Shown here: piece by piece, positions 11,782 through 20,080 of the stretch
Layout of the letters: every line of letters begins with the position of its first letter
How positions within the stretch are numbered: the stretch's first letter is position 1
From: Acidimicrobiaceae bacterium
GTDB lineage: Bacteria; Actinomycetota; Acidimicrobiia; Acidimicrobiales; RAAP-2
Assembly: GCA_003133685.1 (NCBI GenBank)
Contig: PKYQ01000031.1
Span: 33,932 to 97,931, forward strand
Length of the DNA: 64,000 bases
Direction: 5' to 3'
The notes under the pieces: model-generated
Database searches by the model: none
What the model saw: only the letters and a program-made list of their open reading frames with translations
Told to the model about the DNA's origin: nothing
Position numbers and translations under genes: made by a program

Positions 11782-12558
11782 GTGACCTTCGTCGTGACGA
11801 CGCCGTCTTTCAGCGGCCCCGTGGAGTTGCTCCTCCAACTGATTTCCAGTCACGACGTCGATGTCCTTGACGTCCCGCTCGGTCCGATTGTCGACGCCTT
11901 CGTTGCGGTGTTGCGCGACGAGGCGGTCACGACTGAGGTCGAAGACCTTTCGGAGTTCCTCCTCATCGCCTCGATCCTGCTCGAGATGAAGAGCCGGAGC
12001 CTTTTACCCGGGCGCGACGACACCGAGCCGGACGAGGAGTTTGTCGGCTGGGAAGAGCGCGACGTTCTTCTGGCCCGGCTTCTCGAGCTGCGCACCTACG
12101 CCGCACTCTCCGACGCGTTCGTTTCGCTCCTCGAGCGGGCCACTCGGGCCTACCCGCGCCTACGGGGGATTGACGACGATTTCGTCGTTGTTCCGCCGGA
12201 TCTGCTCGCCGGCGTGACCACGGCGATGCTCGCCAGCGCCTACCTGCGGGGCATTGAAGAGAAGCCCGTGCCCGTTCTGCGTCTTAACCACGTCACGGTC
12301 GACGCGGTCTCGGTCGCCGAGACCGTCGTGTCACTTTCGCAACGTCTGCCGTCAATGGGTCAGCTGTCGTTTCGGGCGCTGACCGAAGCCCTGGGCAGTC
12401 GCATCGAGATCATCGTGCATTTCCTGGCCCTCCTCGAACTCTGCAAACTCGGGCTGGTCGAACTCGGGCAGGGCTCGACCTTCGGCGACGTTCAGATCTC
12501 CTGGATCGAAGAAGGATCAGATCTTGACATCGGAAGGGTTGACGTCTATGAGGGATGA
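11782..12558 (+). CDS. scpA: Segregation and condensation protein A
   Basis: Kleisin subunit of the Smc-ScpAB condensin. The 258-residue protein begins with the conserved FSGPVELLLQLISSHDVDVLDVPL and contains the helical LSEFLLIASILLEMKSR segment. The C-terminal winged-helix region ends FGDVQI.WIE. The GTG at 11782 is supported by the precisely placed -10 box and by the conserved N-terminus. scpB follows with an 11-base overlap. Confidence 0.93.
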   Translation: MTFVVTTPSFSGPVELLLQLISSHDVDVLDVPLGPIVDAFVAVLRDEAVTTEVEDLSEFLLIASILLEMKSRSLLPGRDDTEPDEEFVGWEERDVLLARLLELRTYAALSDAFVSLLERATRAYPRLRGIDDDFVVVPPDLLAGVTTAMLASAYLRGIEEKPVPVLRLNHVTVDAVSVAETVVSLSQRLPSMGQLSFRALTEALGSRIEIIVHFLALLELCKLGLVELGQGSTFGDVQISWIEEGSDLDIGRVDVYEG

Positions 12559-13138
12559 CTTCTCGCTCGAACAGCAGCTTGAAGCCATGCTCACGGTGGC
12601 GCTCGAACCCATATCGGCCGAAGAACTGGCCGACGTGGTTGAAATCGACGCCGCGGACGTGACGACGACCCTGCGACGACTTCGCAACGAGTTCCTCGAA
12701 GAACGTCGAGGTTTCCAACTCGCCGAGTTAGCCAGCGGATGGGTCATGCAGTCCTCGCCGGACGTGGCGTCGTGGGTCGCGAAGTTCGCCAGCCGCGACG
12801 TCTCGCACCGACTGAGTTCGGCGGCGCTCGAAACACTCGCCATCATTGCGTACCGACAGCCGATCTCTCGCGCGCAGATCACGGCGCTGCGCGGCGTGAA
12901 CGTCGACGGCGTATGTCGACTTCTCGAACAGCGTCAGTACATCGAAGAAACAGGTCGCGCCGGTGGACCGGGCCAGCCCATCCTCTATGGCACGACCGAA
13001 CTCTTCCTCGATCGGATGGCGCTCGCTTCACTCAACGACCTTCCGTCAATCGAAGCGTTCATGCCGCCGATCGAAACGGCCAATCGACTGGTCGAAGAGA
13101 TGGGCTTCGACGTCGACGAAAGTTCCGAGGTCTCGTAG
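12548..13138 (+). CDS. scpB: Segregation and condensation protein B
   Basis: Dimeric winged-helix partner that binds the ScpA kleisin. I prefer the ATG at 12548 (196 residues) over an upstream TTG at 12524 because the conserved LEQQLEAMLTVALEPISAEELA follows directly. Other hallmark segments are GFQLAELASGWVMQSSPDVASWV and AALETLAIIAYRQPISRAQI...RGV. The acidic tail is not conserved. The stop is immediately followed by the rluB start. Confidence 0.93.
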   Translation: MRDDFSLEQQLEAMLTVALEPISAEELADVVEIDAADVTTTLRRLRNEFLEERRGFQLAELASGWVMQSSPDVASWVAKFASRDVSHRLSSAALETLAIIAYRQPISRAQITALRGVNVDGVCRLLEQRQYIEETGRAGGPGQPILYGTTELFLDRMALASLNDLPSIEAFMPPIETANRLVEEMGFDVDESSEVS

Positions 13139-13879
13139 TTGGACGAGGGCGAGCGCCTTCAAAAGACCCTCGCTCGCGCGGGCTTTGGATCACGGCGCGC
13201 CTGTGAGATCCTCATCAGTGAAGGTCGGGTGACGATTGACGGTCGCGTCGCGCAACTCGGCAATCGTGTCGATCCCGACATCCAGGTCATCTGCGTCGAC
13301 GGATCACTGGCGCCGACCGCACAGAACACCGTCTATTTCTTGCTGAACAAGCCCGACGGCGTCGTCACCACCGCGTCGGATCCTCACGGGCGAACGACCG
13401 TTTTAGAACTCGTCGAAAGTCCGGTGCGAATCTTTCCCGTGGGCCGTCTCGACATGAACACCGAGGGCTTACTGATCCTCACGAACGACGGTCGGTTGGC
13501 GCACTTGTTGACCCATCCCAGTTCCGGCATTCCCAAGGAGTACCTGGCGCGCGTCGAAGGTGACCCGTCGCCGGCCGCGATTCGGCGCCTGCGCGACGGC
13601 GTCGAATTGGAAGACGGCATGACCAGTCCGGCCCAAGTCAGCCGGGTGAGTGAGGGACTGCTGCGCATCGTCATTCATGAGGGACGCAACCGTCAGGTCC
13701 GCCGGATGTGCGCGGCCGTCGGTCACGACGTCACTCGTCTCGTGCGCACGCGCATCGGACCGATCCAAGACGCCACGCTGTCGCCCGGCTCGTCGCGACA
13801 GCTTTCACTGGCCGAAGTACGCCGACTGATGCAAGCCGTTGGGATGAGTGAGGCAATCGCCTCTACGATGCCTACATGA
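13139..13879 (+). CDS. rluB: Ribosomal large-subunit pseudouridine synthase, RluB type
   Basis: RsuA/RluB-family pseudouridine synthase of 246 residues. An S4 RNA-binding domain (LQKTLARAGFGSRRACEILI, residues 6-25) precedes the catalytic domain with GRLDMNTEGLL (catalytic Asp) and the KEYLARV and EGRNRQVRRM motifs. The start is a TTG that abuts the scpB stop; the alignment of the S4 domain leaves no better choice. The scpA-scpB-rluB order is widely conserved. Assignment to the RluB branch (23S rRNA) rests on that order; RsuA-type cannot be excluded from sequence alone. Confidence 0.92.
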   Translation: MDEGERLQKTLARAGFGSRRACEILISEGRVTIDGRVAQLGNRVDPDIQVICVDGSLAPTAQNTVYFLLNKPDGVVTTASDPHGRTTVLELVESPVRIFPVGRLDMNTEGLLILTNDGRLAHLLTHPSSGIPKEYLARVEGDPSPAAIRRLRDGVELEDGMTSPAQVSRVSEGLLRIVIHEGRNRQVRRMCAAVGHDVTRLVRTRIGPIQDATLSPGSSRQLSLAEVRRLMQAVGMSEAIASTMPT

Positions 13880-14247
13880 GATCGGCACAATTACGAGGCC
13901 TTCGCGGCGCCACGACGTGTGACGAGGACACGCCCGTCGCGATTGAGGGCGCCACACAGGAACTGCTGCGCGCGATGATGGACCGAAACGAGTTGGCCCA
14001 CGACGACGTCGTCAGCGTCATATTCACCACGACCCGCGATCTGACGTCGACGTTTCCGGCCACGGTGGCGCGTGGTATTGGTTTCGGGGACATTCCACTG
14101 CTGTGCGCCAGCGAGATTGACGTGCCGGGATCGATGCCCAAGTGCATTCGCATTCTGATTCACCTCTATACGACCAAGCCCCGCAGCGATCTTCGACACG
14201 TCTACCTGCGAAACGCTCAGGGCCTGCGTGATGACCTCCCCGAATAG
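13876..14247 (+). CDS. aroH: Chorismate mutase, AroH class
   Basis: Converts chorismate to prephenate for Phe and Tyr synthesis. This 123-residue protein belongs to the small trimeric Bacillus AroH fold rather than the helical AroQ fold: RGATTCDED near the N-terminus, the FTTTRDLTSTFPATVAR segment, LLCASEIDVPGSMPKCIR and ILIHLYT are all characteristic, including the active-site Arg residues. It overlaps rluB by 4 bases (ATGA) and tyrA at its 3' end, which supplies the next step of the pathway. Confidence 0.94.
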   Translation: MRSAQLRGLRGATTCDEDTPVAIEGATQELLRAMMDRNELAHDDVVSVIFTTTRDLTSTFPATVARGIGFGDIPLLCASEIDVPGSMPKCIRILIHLYTTKPRSDLRHVYLRNAQGLRDDLPE

Positions 14248-15304
14248 TCGCCACGCCCACGTCGTCGGTCTGGGTCTGATTGGCGCGTCGGTGGCCCTCG
14301 CCCTCAAAGAGACTGGCTGGATCGTCACTGGAGTGGACAGTGACAGCGCGACCGTGACGTCCGCGATCGACGGCGGCGTGATCACGAGCACCGAACTCTC
14401 GCCCGACGTGGACCTGGTCGTCATCGCCACGCCGGCGGGAAAAGTGGCGAAACTCGCGAGCGAGGCCCTGGCGACGCTGGCGAATCCCGAAGTCGTCGTC
14501 ACCGACGTCGCGGGCGTAAAAGGTTCAATCGTCGCCCAGGTCGTCGACGAACGTTTCCTTGGGGGTCACCCCATGGCCGGCTCGGAGTTGCGTGGGCTCT
14601 CGGGCGCGCGCGCTGACCTCTTTCAGGGATCCACGTGGGTCCTCACGCCGACCGATCGCACGTCACCCGCCACCTACAGCACGCTGCACGGCGTCTTGCG
14701 CGAGATCGGCGCGAACGTCGTCGCGGTCAGTGCGGAGGATCACGACCGCCTCGTCGCCATCGCGAGCCACGTGCCGCACTTGTTGGCCGGTTCGTTGATG
14801 AACGAAGCGAGCCAGGTCGCCGAGCAGGACGCCGTCTTATTGCAGTTGGCCGCCGGAGGTTTCCGTGACATGACGAGGATCGCCGCCGGCGATCCGGGAA
14901 TATGGCCCGACATCTTGTTCGAGAATCGCGACGCCATCGTTCGAAGCCTCGAAGCCCTCGAGGGGCGACTCAAAACACTGCGAGAAGCGTTGCTCGATGA
15001 CGGGCGCGACGTGATCCTGGAGAGTCTGTTGAACGCCGCGAGCGCTCGTCGACAGTTGCCCGGTCGCGCCCTCAGCACCGAGGACCTGGCCTATCTGCGG
15101 GTGAAGGTGAGTGACGAACCGGGTGTGCTGGCTCGTGTGACGAGATCGGCCTCGGACCTGGCGGTCAACATCTACGACATTGAGATCGCCCACGGCATCG
15201 AGGGCACGGGTGGCACCTTGCTGCTCGCCGTCGACGCGCAGCAGTCCCAGATGTTTGGTGAGGCCCTCTCGTCGCTCGGTTTTCAGGTAGCGCTCGAGCA
15301 ATGA
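14231..15304 (+). CDS. tyrA: Prephenate dehydrogenase with C-terminal ACT domain
   Basis: Oxidative decarboxylation of prephenate to 4-hydroxyphenylpyruvate for tyrosine. The Rossmann motif VVGLGLIGASVALAL is near residues 10-25; GGHPMAGSE, SHVPHLLA and the AGGFRDMTRIA substrate-binding segments follow. The last 80 residues (LAYLRVKVSDEPGVLARVT...) form an ACT domain, a likely site of tyrosine feedback control. I start at the ATG at 14231; the GTG one codon earlier is equally possible. The gene overlaps aroH upstream and aroA downstream (ATGA). Confidence 0.95.
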   Translation: MTSPNSRHAHVVGLGLIGASVALALKETGWIVTGVDSDSATVTSAIDGGVITSTELSPDVDLVVIATPAGKVAKLASEALATLANPEVVVTDVAGVKGSIVAQVVDERFLGGHPMAGSELRGLSGARADLFQGSTWVLTPTDRTSPATYSTLHGVLREIGANVVAVSAEDHDRLVAIASHVPHLLAGSLMNEASQVAEQDAVLLQLAAGGFRDMTRIAAGDPGIWPDILFENRDAIVRSLEALEGRLKTLREALLDDGRDVILESLLNAASARRQLPGRALSTEDLAYLRVKVSDEPGVLARVTRSASDLAVNIYDIEIAHGIEGTGGTLLLAVDAQQSQMFGEALSSLGFQVALEQ

Positions 15305-16581
15305 GTAGCGCCCGAGTCGAACACTTCGAGCGACTGCGCGGGGAGGTTCGCGTACCCGGGGATAAGAGCACGTCACACCGGGCCCTGATGATAAGCGCCT
15401 TGGCCGACGGCGAAAGCACGATTCGTGGACTGTCGCGCGGCACGGACGTCGCCGCGACGGCGCAGATCATGGAACAACTTGGAGCGGCGCGCAGTGTCCG
15501 CGACGACGTCGTCAGCATGGTCGGGCCTTCGGAGGGACTCCGCGTTAGTGACGCGGCGCTCGATTGTGGCAACTCCGGCACCACGATGCGACTGCTGTCG
15601 GGGGTCGTGAGCGCGGTCCCCGGCGAACACCATTTGATCGGCGACGCCTCTTTGTCCAAGCGCCCGATGGACCGAATCGCCGAGCCGTTGACATTGATGG
15701 GAGCACGGGTCGAAGGCCAGGGACCGCGACTGAGTGCCCCGTTGCGCGTCACGGGCACGAACGCCCTTCGCGGTGTGGCCTACGACGTGCCGATGGCCAG
15801 CGCCCAAGTGAAATCCGCCATCCTCTTCGCCGCGCTGGCGGCCAGTTCCCCCACGACCGTTGGGGAACGTGTACGCACGCGACCGACCACCGAAGAGATG
15901 CTCTCACGCGCCGGCGTATCGGTCGTGAGTATTGAGAGCGGCGACGGACGAAGCGTCACGATTCATCCCGGGCGTCCCCTGGCACGAAATTGGCTCGTGC
16001 CGGGAGACCCGTCACAGGCCGCGTTCTTCGCCGTCCTGGGATGCATCCACCCCGACGCTGAACTGGAGGTTCTGGATATCGACAGCGCCCGTGAGCGCAT
16101 CGGTTTCCTCAGCGTTCTCCAACGAATGGGTGCGACGTTGAGCGTGCACGCGAATGACGCTACGACGTCGTTCGCGGCGCGCACGTCGCAACTATCGGCC
16201 ACGGAAGTTCACGCTAGCGAAATCCCTTCCGTGGACGAAGTGCCAGTGCTCGTCGTTGCCGCGGCGGCGGCCGAGGGAGTGACGAGTTTTCGCGACGTCG
16301 GTGAGCTGCGCCTTAAAGAATCTGATCGCTTTGAAGGATCATTGGCGTTGGCGATCAAACTCGGCTGTCGGGCGTGGTCCGACGGTGACGATCTGTTCGT
16401 CGAAGGACTCGGGAGCGCCGCCCTCTTCTCGAATTTCGAGATCGACGCGGCGCTCGATCACCGGATGGTGATGGCGAGTGCGATTGCCGGATGTGCGGGC
16501 GACGGCTGTTCAATCGGCGCGGCCGAAACCGTCGAGTCAAGTTATCCGAACTTTTTCGATGACCTGGAACAACTCGCGTGA
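15301..16581 (+). CDS. aroA: 3-phosphoshikimate 1-carboxyvinyltransferase (EPSP synthase)
   Basis: Sixth shikimate-pathway step. The 426-residue protein has GDKSTSHRAL (catalytic Lys), LDCGNSGTTMRLLSG, ASAQVKSAILFAAL, SVDEVPVL and the C-terminal RLKESDRF in order. It sits in the operon aroH-tyrA-aroA-cmk with ATGA and GTGA overlaps, so aromatic amino acid synthesis is directly coupled to nucleotide and lipid genes downstream. Confidence 0.96.
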   Translation: MSSARVEHFERLRGEVRVPGDKSTSHRALMISALADGESTIRGLSRGTDVAATAQIMEQLGAARSVRDDVVSMVGPSEGLRVSDAALDCGNSGTTMRLLSGVVSAVPGEHHLIGDASLSKRPMDRIAEPLTLMGARVEGQGPRLSAPLRVTGTNALRGVAYDVPMASAQVKSAILFAALAASSPTTVGERVRTRPTTEEMLSRAGVSVVSIESGDGRSVTIHPGRPLARNWLVPGDPSQAAFFAVLGCIHPDAELEVLDIDSARERIGFLSVLQRMGATLSVHANDATTSFAARTSQLSATEVHASEIPSVDEVPVLVVAAAAAEGVTSFRDVGELRLKESDRFEGSLALAIKLGCRAWSDGDDLFVEGLGSAALFSNFEIDAALDHRMVMASAIAGCAGDGCSIGAAETVESSYPNFFDDLEQLA

Positions 16582-17207
16582 GCGATCTCGTCATTGCAAT
16601 CGATGGTCCGGCCGGATCGGGCAAGTCCACAGTTGCGCGAACCGTCGCCGAATTACTCGGTTGGTCGTTCCTCGATACCGGGGCGATGTATCGCGCGGTG
16701 ACGTGCGAAGCGATCTTTCGAGGCATCGAGGTCCATGACGCTGTCGCTGTCGCGGGCGTCGCCGACGACGTGTCGCTGACGACCCTGCCGCGCGTCACGG
16801 TGAACGGGCGCGACGTCGAGGACGAGATTCGCGGCGACGAGATCAACGTGGCGGTCTCCGTGGTGGCGGCCAATCCTGAAGTGCGAGCATCGATGGTCGC
16901 GAGGCAACGCGAATTCGCCGCCGCCCAGCCACTGGGGACGGTGGTCGAGGGACGTGACATCACGACCGTGGTCTTTCCGCACGCGTCAATCAAGGTCTTT
17001 CTCACTGCATCGCTCGAGGAGCGTGCCCGACGTCGAGGTGACGAGGGCGAGGATTCGGTGGCCCGTCGTGACGAAGCCGACTCCACTCGCGCGGTCTCGC
17101 CCCTGCGCCAGGCGGACGACGCCCTCGTGCTAGACACGACAGGTCGAGACGTCGAAGACGTCGCCCAGGAGATAGTTCAATGGCTGAAGCACAACCTCTC
17201 CCGCTGA
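16578..17207 (+). CDS. cmk: Cytidylate kinase
   Basis: Phosphorylates CMP and dCMP. The 209-residue protein starts with IAIDGPAGSGKSTVAR (P-loop) and SFLDTGAMYRAV, and continues with VVEGRDITTVVFP and LTASLEERARRR, all cmk hallmarks. It is slightly shorter than the usual ~225 residues. GTG start overlapping the aroA stop. aroA-cmk adjacency is a common bacterial arrangement. Confidence 0.95.
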   Translation: MSDLVIAIDGPAGSGKSTVARTVAELLGWSFLDTGAMYRAVTCEAIFRGIEVHDAVAVAGVADDVSLTTLPRVTVNGRDVEDEIRGDEINVAVSVVAANPEVRASMVARQREFAAAQPLGTVVEGRDITTVVFPHASIKVFLTASLEERARRRGDEGEDSVARRDEADSTRAVSPLRQADDALVLDTTGRDVEDVAQEIVQWLKHNLSR

Positions 17208-17839
17208 GCGAGCGACGCACCTTCACGTACCGTGTGTGCGCCGCGCTGGTGTCGGGCCTGTCCCAAGTGCTTTTTCGACCGACCGTCGTCGGTGCCGAGA
17301 ACATTCCGCTCGAGGGACCGGTTCTCATCGCACCGATCCACCGATCGAACGTCGACTTTGCGCTGACGCTCTTCATCTCCAAGCGCAAGGTCTTCTTCAT
17401 GGCGAAGGATTCAGTCTTTCGTGTGCCGATGCTCGGACCACTCATCACGCGTCTCGGGGCCTTTCCGATCCATCGCGGGTCGGCCGATCGCGAGTCCATG
17501 GCGCATTCCGAGGCCGTGCTGCGCCAAGGTCACGCGCTGGTGCTCTTTCCCGAAGGGACGCGCAAAGAAGGTCGTTCGGTCGCTCCATTGCACGACGGGG
17601 CAATGTTCATGGCGGCGCGAACGGGTGCCAAAGTCGTGCCCGTCGGTATTGGCGGCAGTGACCGGGCGATGCCCAAAGGCGCCAAACTGCCTCGACCGGC
17701 GAAGATCAAGATCGTCGTTGGCGCTGCGCTCGATCCGCCGTCCTCCGAAGGTCGTGTCGCGCGTTCGGCGCTCAGTGCCAAGAGCGAGGAACTACGCGCG
17801 GCTCTCGAGCAGGTGTATCACGAGAGCCTGCAGGCCTGA
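17180..17839 (+). CDS. 1-acylglycerol-3-phosphate acyltransferase (PlsC-like)
   Basis: Membrane-associated acyltransferase of phospholipid synthesis. The HRSNVD at about residues 53-58 is the HX4D catalytic motif; FPEGTRKEG near residue 118 is the second conserved block, and the glycine-rich VPVGIGGSDRAMPKG follows. Length 219 residues is normal. The start lies 28 bases inside cmk. In actinobacteria this paralogue typically sits between cmk and der; here der has moved to a separate unit at 21.4 kb. Confidence 0.92.
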   Translation: MAEAQPLPLSERRTFTYRVCAALVSGLSQVLFRPTVVGAENIPLEGPVLIAPIHRSNVDFALTLFISKRKVFFMAKDSVFRVPMLGPLITRLGAFPIHRGSADRESMAHSEAVLRQGHALVLFPEGTRKEGRSVAPLHDGAMFMAARTGAKVVPVGIGGSDRAMPKGAKLPRPAKIKIVVGAALDPPSSEGRVARSALSAKSEELRAALEQVYHESLQA

Positions 17840-17887
17840 AGCGAACAGATTCCTCGAGTTTCGCGACCGTTCACGCTGGAAGCGGCG

Positions 17888-17893
17888 TAGGAT
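17888..17893 (+). promoter_or_regulatory. -10 box of the 44-codon ORF (leaderless type)
   Basis: TAGGAT at exactly -12 to -7 of the ATG at 17900, matching the pattern before trpS, scpA, fbiC and others. Confidence 0.45.
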
Positions 17894-17899
17894 TCGTGC

Positions 17900-18034
17900 A
17901 TGAAGAGTCCGCAAGGAAGAGAAGCCAAGAAGCCGAAGAAGGCGAAGGTGAAAACACCACCTCGCGTGTTCGACGACGCCAATCGCAAGAGTTTCACGGT
18001 TCCTAAGACGGAGCCCGACTCGAGTTCGAGTTAA
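17900..18034 (+). CDS. Small basic protein, 44 residues, function unknown
   Basis: A short ORF beginning MKSPQGREAKKPKKAKV and ending in a Ser-rich tail. The first 20 residues carry eight Lys and one Arg; the middle has PPRVFDD. Support is contextual: it fills the space between plsC and the convergent glycosyltransferase, has its own well-placed TAGGAT -10 box, and its TAA overlaps the glycosyltransferase stop in a TTAA, as at other convergent pairs in this window. No domain recognised. A nucleic-acid or membrane-binding peptide is possible from composition only. Confidence 0.5.
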   Translation: MKSPQGREAKKPKKAKVKTPPRVFDDANRKSFTVPKTEPDSSSS

Positions 18035-18831
18035 CGCTCGCGCCACCAGGTGCCGAAGACCACGCGGGCGTACCGGAACCCGTAGGTCCACGTCGCGCCC
18101 TTTTTCGTCTCACCCGACACGCGCGGGTACCACTCGGTCGGTACTTCGCTGACGCGCCAGCCTCGTTTCAGACAGGTGATGAGCAGCTCCGACGTCTGAT
18201 ACTGCTGTTGGCGAAGGCGATCGACCACGTCGGCGAGCATCGTGACGCGAAGCGCGCGGTAACCGGTGGAGGTGTCGGTGATGTGTGATGCGGTCATCCG
18301 ATTCATGATGAACGAGAAGAACCGCACCCCGAACTTGCGAATCTTGTCCGAGGTCTTGTCGACACCCAGGACTCGACTGCCGAGGACGAAGTCCGCAGTA
18401 TCGGCGAGCAGCGGAGCGAGGATCTGAGGAATCTCGGAGGGATCGTTCTGACCGTCCGCGTCCAGGGTCACCACGTACTTGACGTTGTTGTTCACGCAGT
18501 AGCGGTAGGTCACCTGCAGCGCCACACCGTGACCCAGGTTGACCGGGAACTCGATCACCACGACGCCCGGAAAAGAGCGCGCGATCTCCGCGGTCCGGTC
18601 GTCGCCACCGTCCACGACCACGAGCGTCGTGTAGGGCTCGCCGTTCACCGAGACCGGCATCTTCTCCAAGACGTGGGCAATATTGCCCTCTTCTTCGTAG
18701 GCGCAGATCGAGGCCACGATGGCTTCGGGACTAAAACCTGGACGATCGCTCTCGAGTCGGGCGAGCGCCTGAGAGATGGCGAAGGCGCGAAGACGCGTCG
18801 AGCGACCTTGCTCTAGATCATCGTTGACCAT
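18031..18831 (-). CDS. Family 2 glycosyltransferase (dolichyl/polyprenyl-phosphate sugar synthase-like)
   Basis: A 266-residue GT-A fold enzyme. Nucleotide-sugar motifs are VVVDGGDDRTAE near residue 73 and LDADGQNDPSEIP near residue 123 (DxD-type metal site), followed by GSR and the acceptor-side STGYRALR and YQTSELLI segments. This pattern matches DPM1/polyprenyl-phosphate glycosyltransferases that load a sugar onto a lipid carrier at the inner membrane face, but no C-terminal membrane helices are present. The ATG at 18831 has a GAAGGAGA Shine-Dalgarno. It lies downstream of ispH, which makes isoprenoid precursors; that link is suggestive only. Confidence 0.88.
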   Translation of the reverse strand: MVNDDLEQGRSTRLRAFAISQALARLESDRPGFSPEAIVASICAYEEEGNIAHVLEKMPVSVNGEPYTTLVVVDGGDDRTAEIARSFPGVVVIEFPVNLGHGVALQVTYRYCVNNNVKYVVTLDADGQNDPSEIPQILAPLLADTADFVLGSRVLGVDKTSDKIRKFGVRFFSFIMNRMTASHITDTSTGYRALRVTMLADVVDRLRQQQYQTSELLITCLKRGWRVSEVPTEWYPRVSGETKKGATWTYGFRYARVVFGTWWRER

Positions 18832-18993
18832 CGTTCTCCTTCAAAGGTCCTGCCTCGGCGTTCGCGCATCGGTGCCGACTCGAAACGACCGGCGGACCCG
18901 TCCTTGACGGTGCCGTAGCGGGCGCGACACGCCAATGACGCGAGAAAAAACTCACTGGTAGATACTAATCGGGGCGCTGCTGACGTTCAGGTT

Positions 18994-20031
18994 CTAGCGA
19001 TTCGCGGCCGAGAGCACTTCGGCCGCGGTGAAGCGACGATCGGCCTCGCCGTCAAAACTCGACGTGGCCGGCGTGGCGAGTGACAGGTCCAGGAGGGCCG
19101 AAAGGGTCTTGAGCATCTCACGTAGTTCCGGGGGTGGCGGGAAGTATTCGTCTTCGACCGTCACCGACGTGACCGTCACGCCGTGCGTGGGGTTCAACGC
19201 CTCGAGCACTTCATTGACGAGCGATTCGGGTGCCGAGGCGCCCGCGGTCACCGCCACGGTGCCACTGAGGTCATCGGGCAGTTCGAAGGCGCCATTCACC
19301 CTTAATACCCTCGGACAGCCCACCGCCTCGGCGACCTTGGTGAGGGCGACCGTATTGGAGGAGTTCGCCGAGCCAATCACGACGACCGCGTCGGCTTCTG
19401 CGGCGATCGTGCGAAGCGCGGCCTGGCGATTCGTGGTCGCAAAACAGAGGTCACTGCGATTGGGCATCCAGATCTGCGGGAACTTCACCTCGGCGTACTC
19501 TCGCAAGTCCTGCCACTCGTCCAGGCTCAGCGTCGTCTGGCTGAGCAGCGCGAAGGGACCGGCGAGGTCGCCCAGGGCGTCGATGTCTGCGGTCGATTCG
19601 ATCAGGTGAACCGACTGGGGTGCCACGGCCATGGTGCCCACGGCCTCCTCGTGGCCCTGGTGACCGACGTAGAGCACGGTGTAGCCCTTTCGGGCTCGGA
19701 CCTTCAGCTCGTGATGGACCTTCGTGACGAGCGGACAGACGGCGTCGATGACGGTGCCGCCGGACTGACGCGCGGCGTCGATCACCTCGGGCGGGGACCC
19801 GTGCGCGCTCAACATGACCGGCGCCCCGGGAGGGACCAACGTGACGTCGTCGATGAACACCACGTCGAGGGATTTGAAGTAGTCCACGACGAACTGATTG
19901 TGCACGATCTCGTGGTAGCAAAAGACCGGTGACGCGAAGACGCGCGTCATCCAATCGAGCGCCTTGATGGCCTTCTCGACCCCGGCACAGAATCCCCGTG
20001 GCGCCGCGAGTACAACCTTGTCCACGTTCAC
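18994..20031 (-). CDS. ispH: 4-hydroxy-3-methylbut-2-enyl diphosphate reductase
   Basis: Final [4Fe-4S] enzyme of the MEP isoprenoid pathway. I start at the GTG at 20031, which gives VNVDKVVLAAPRGFCAGV; longer frames run into the divergent gene. All three cluster cysteines are present (GFCAGV, DAVCPLV, DLCFATTNRQ), as are HEIVHN, SAHGSPP, QTTLS and GSANSSNT. The 345-residue protein has an extra C-terminal segment of about 30 residues after the family core. A TAGGCT -10 box lies at -13 to -8. Presence of ispH implies the MEP rather than mevalonate route. Confidence 0.95.
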   Translation of the reverse strand: MNVDKVVLAAPRGFCAGVEKAIKALDWMTRVFASPVFCYHEIVHNQFVVDYFKSLDVVFIDDVTLVPPGAPVMLSAHGSPPEVIDAARQSGGTVIDAVCPLVTKVHHELKVRARKGYTVLYVGHQGHEEAVGTMAVAPQSVHLIESTADIDALGDLAGPFALLSQTTLSLDEWQDLREYAEVKFPQIWMPNRSDLCFATTNRQAALRTIAAEADAVVVIGSANSSNTVALTKVAEAVGCPRVLRVNGAFELPDDLSGTVAVTAGASAPESLVNEVLEALNPTHGVTVTSVTVEDEYFPPPPELREMLKTLSALLDLSLATPATSSFDGEADRRFTAAEVLSAANR

Positions 20032-20036
20032 GAATT

Positions 20037-20076
20037 CCAGCCTAGTAATAAGAGTTGGTGATTCCTCGTAGGCTGG
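20037..20076. promoter_or_regulatory. Mirror-image divergent promoters of ispH and the DUF512 gene
   Basis: CCAGCCTA (20037-20044) and TAGGCTGG (20069-20076) are exact inverted repeats separated by 24 bases. Each contains a TAGGCT -10 box: the minus-strand copy ends 7 bases before the ispH GTG, the plus-strand copy ends 6 bases before the DUF512 GTG. Either a shared divergent leaderless promoter or an operator half-site pair. Confidence 0.5.
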
Positions 20077-20080
20077 ACGG

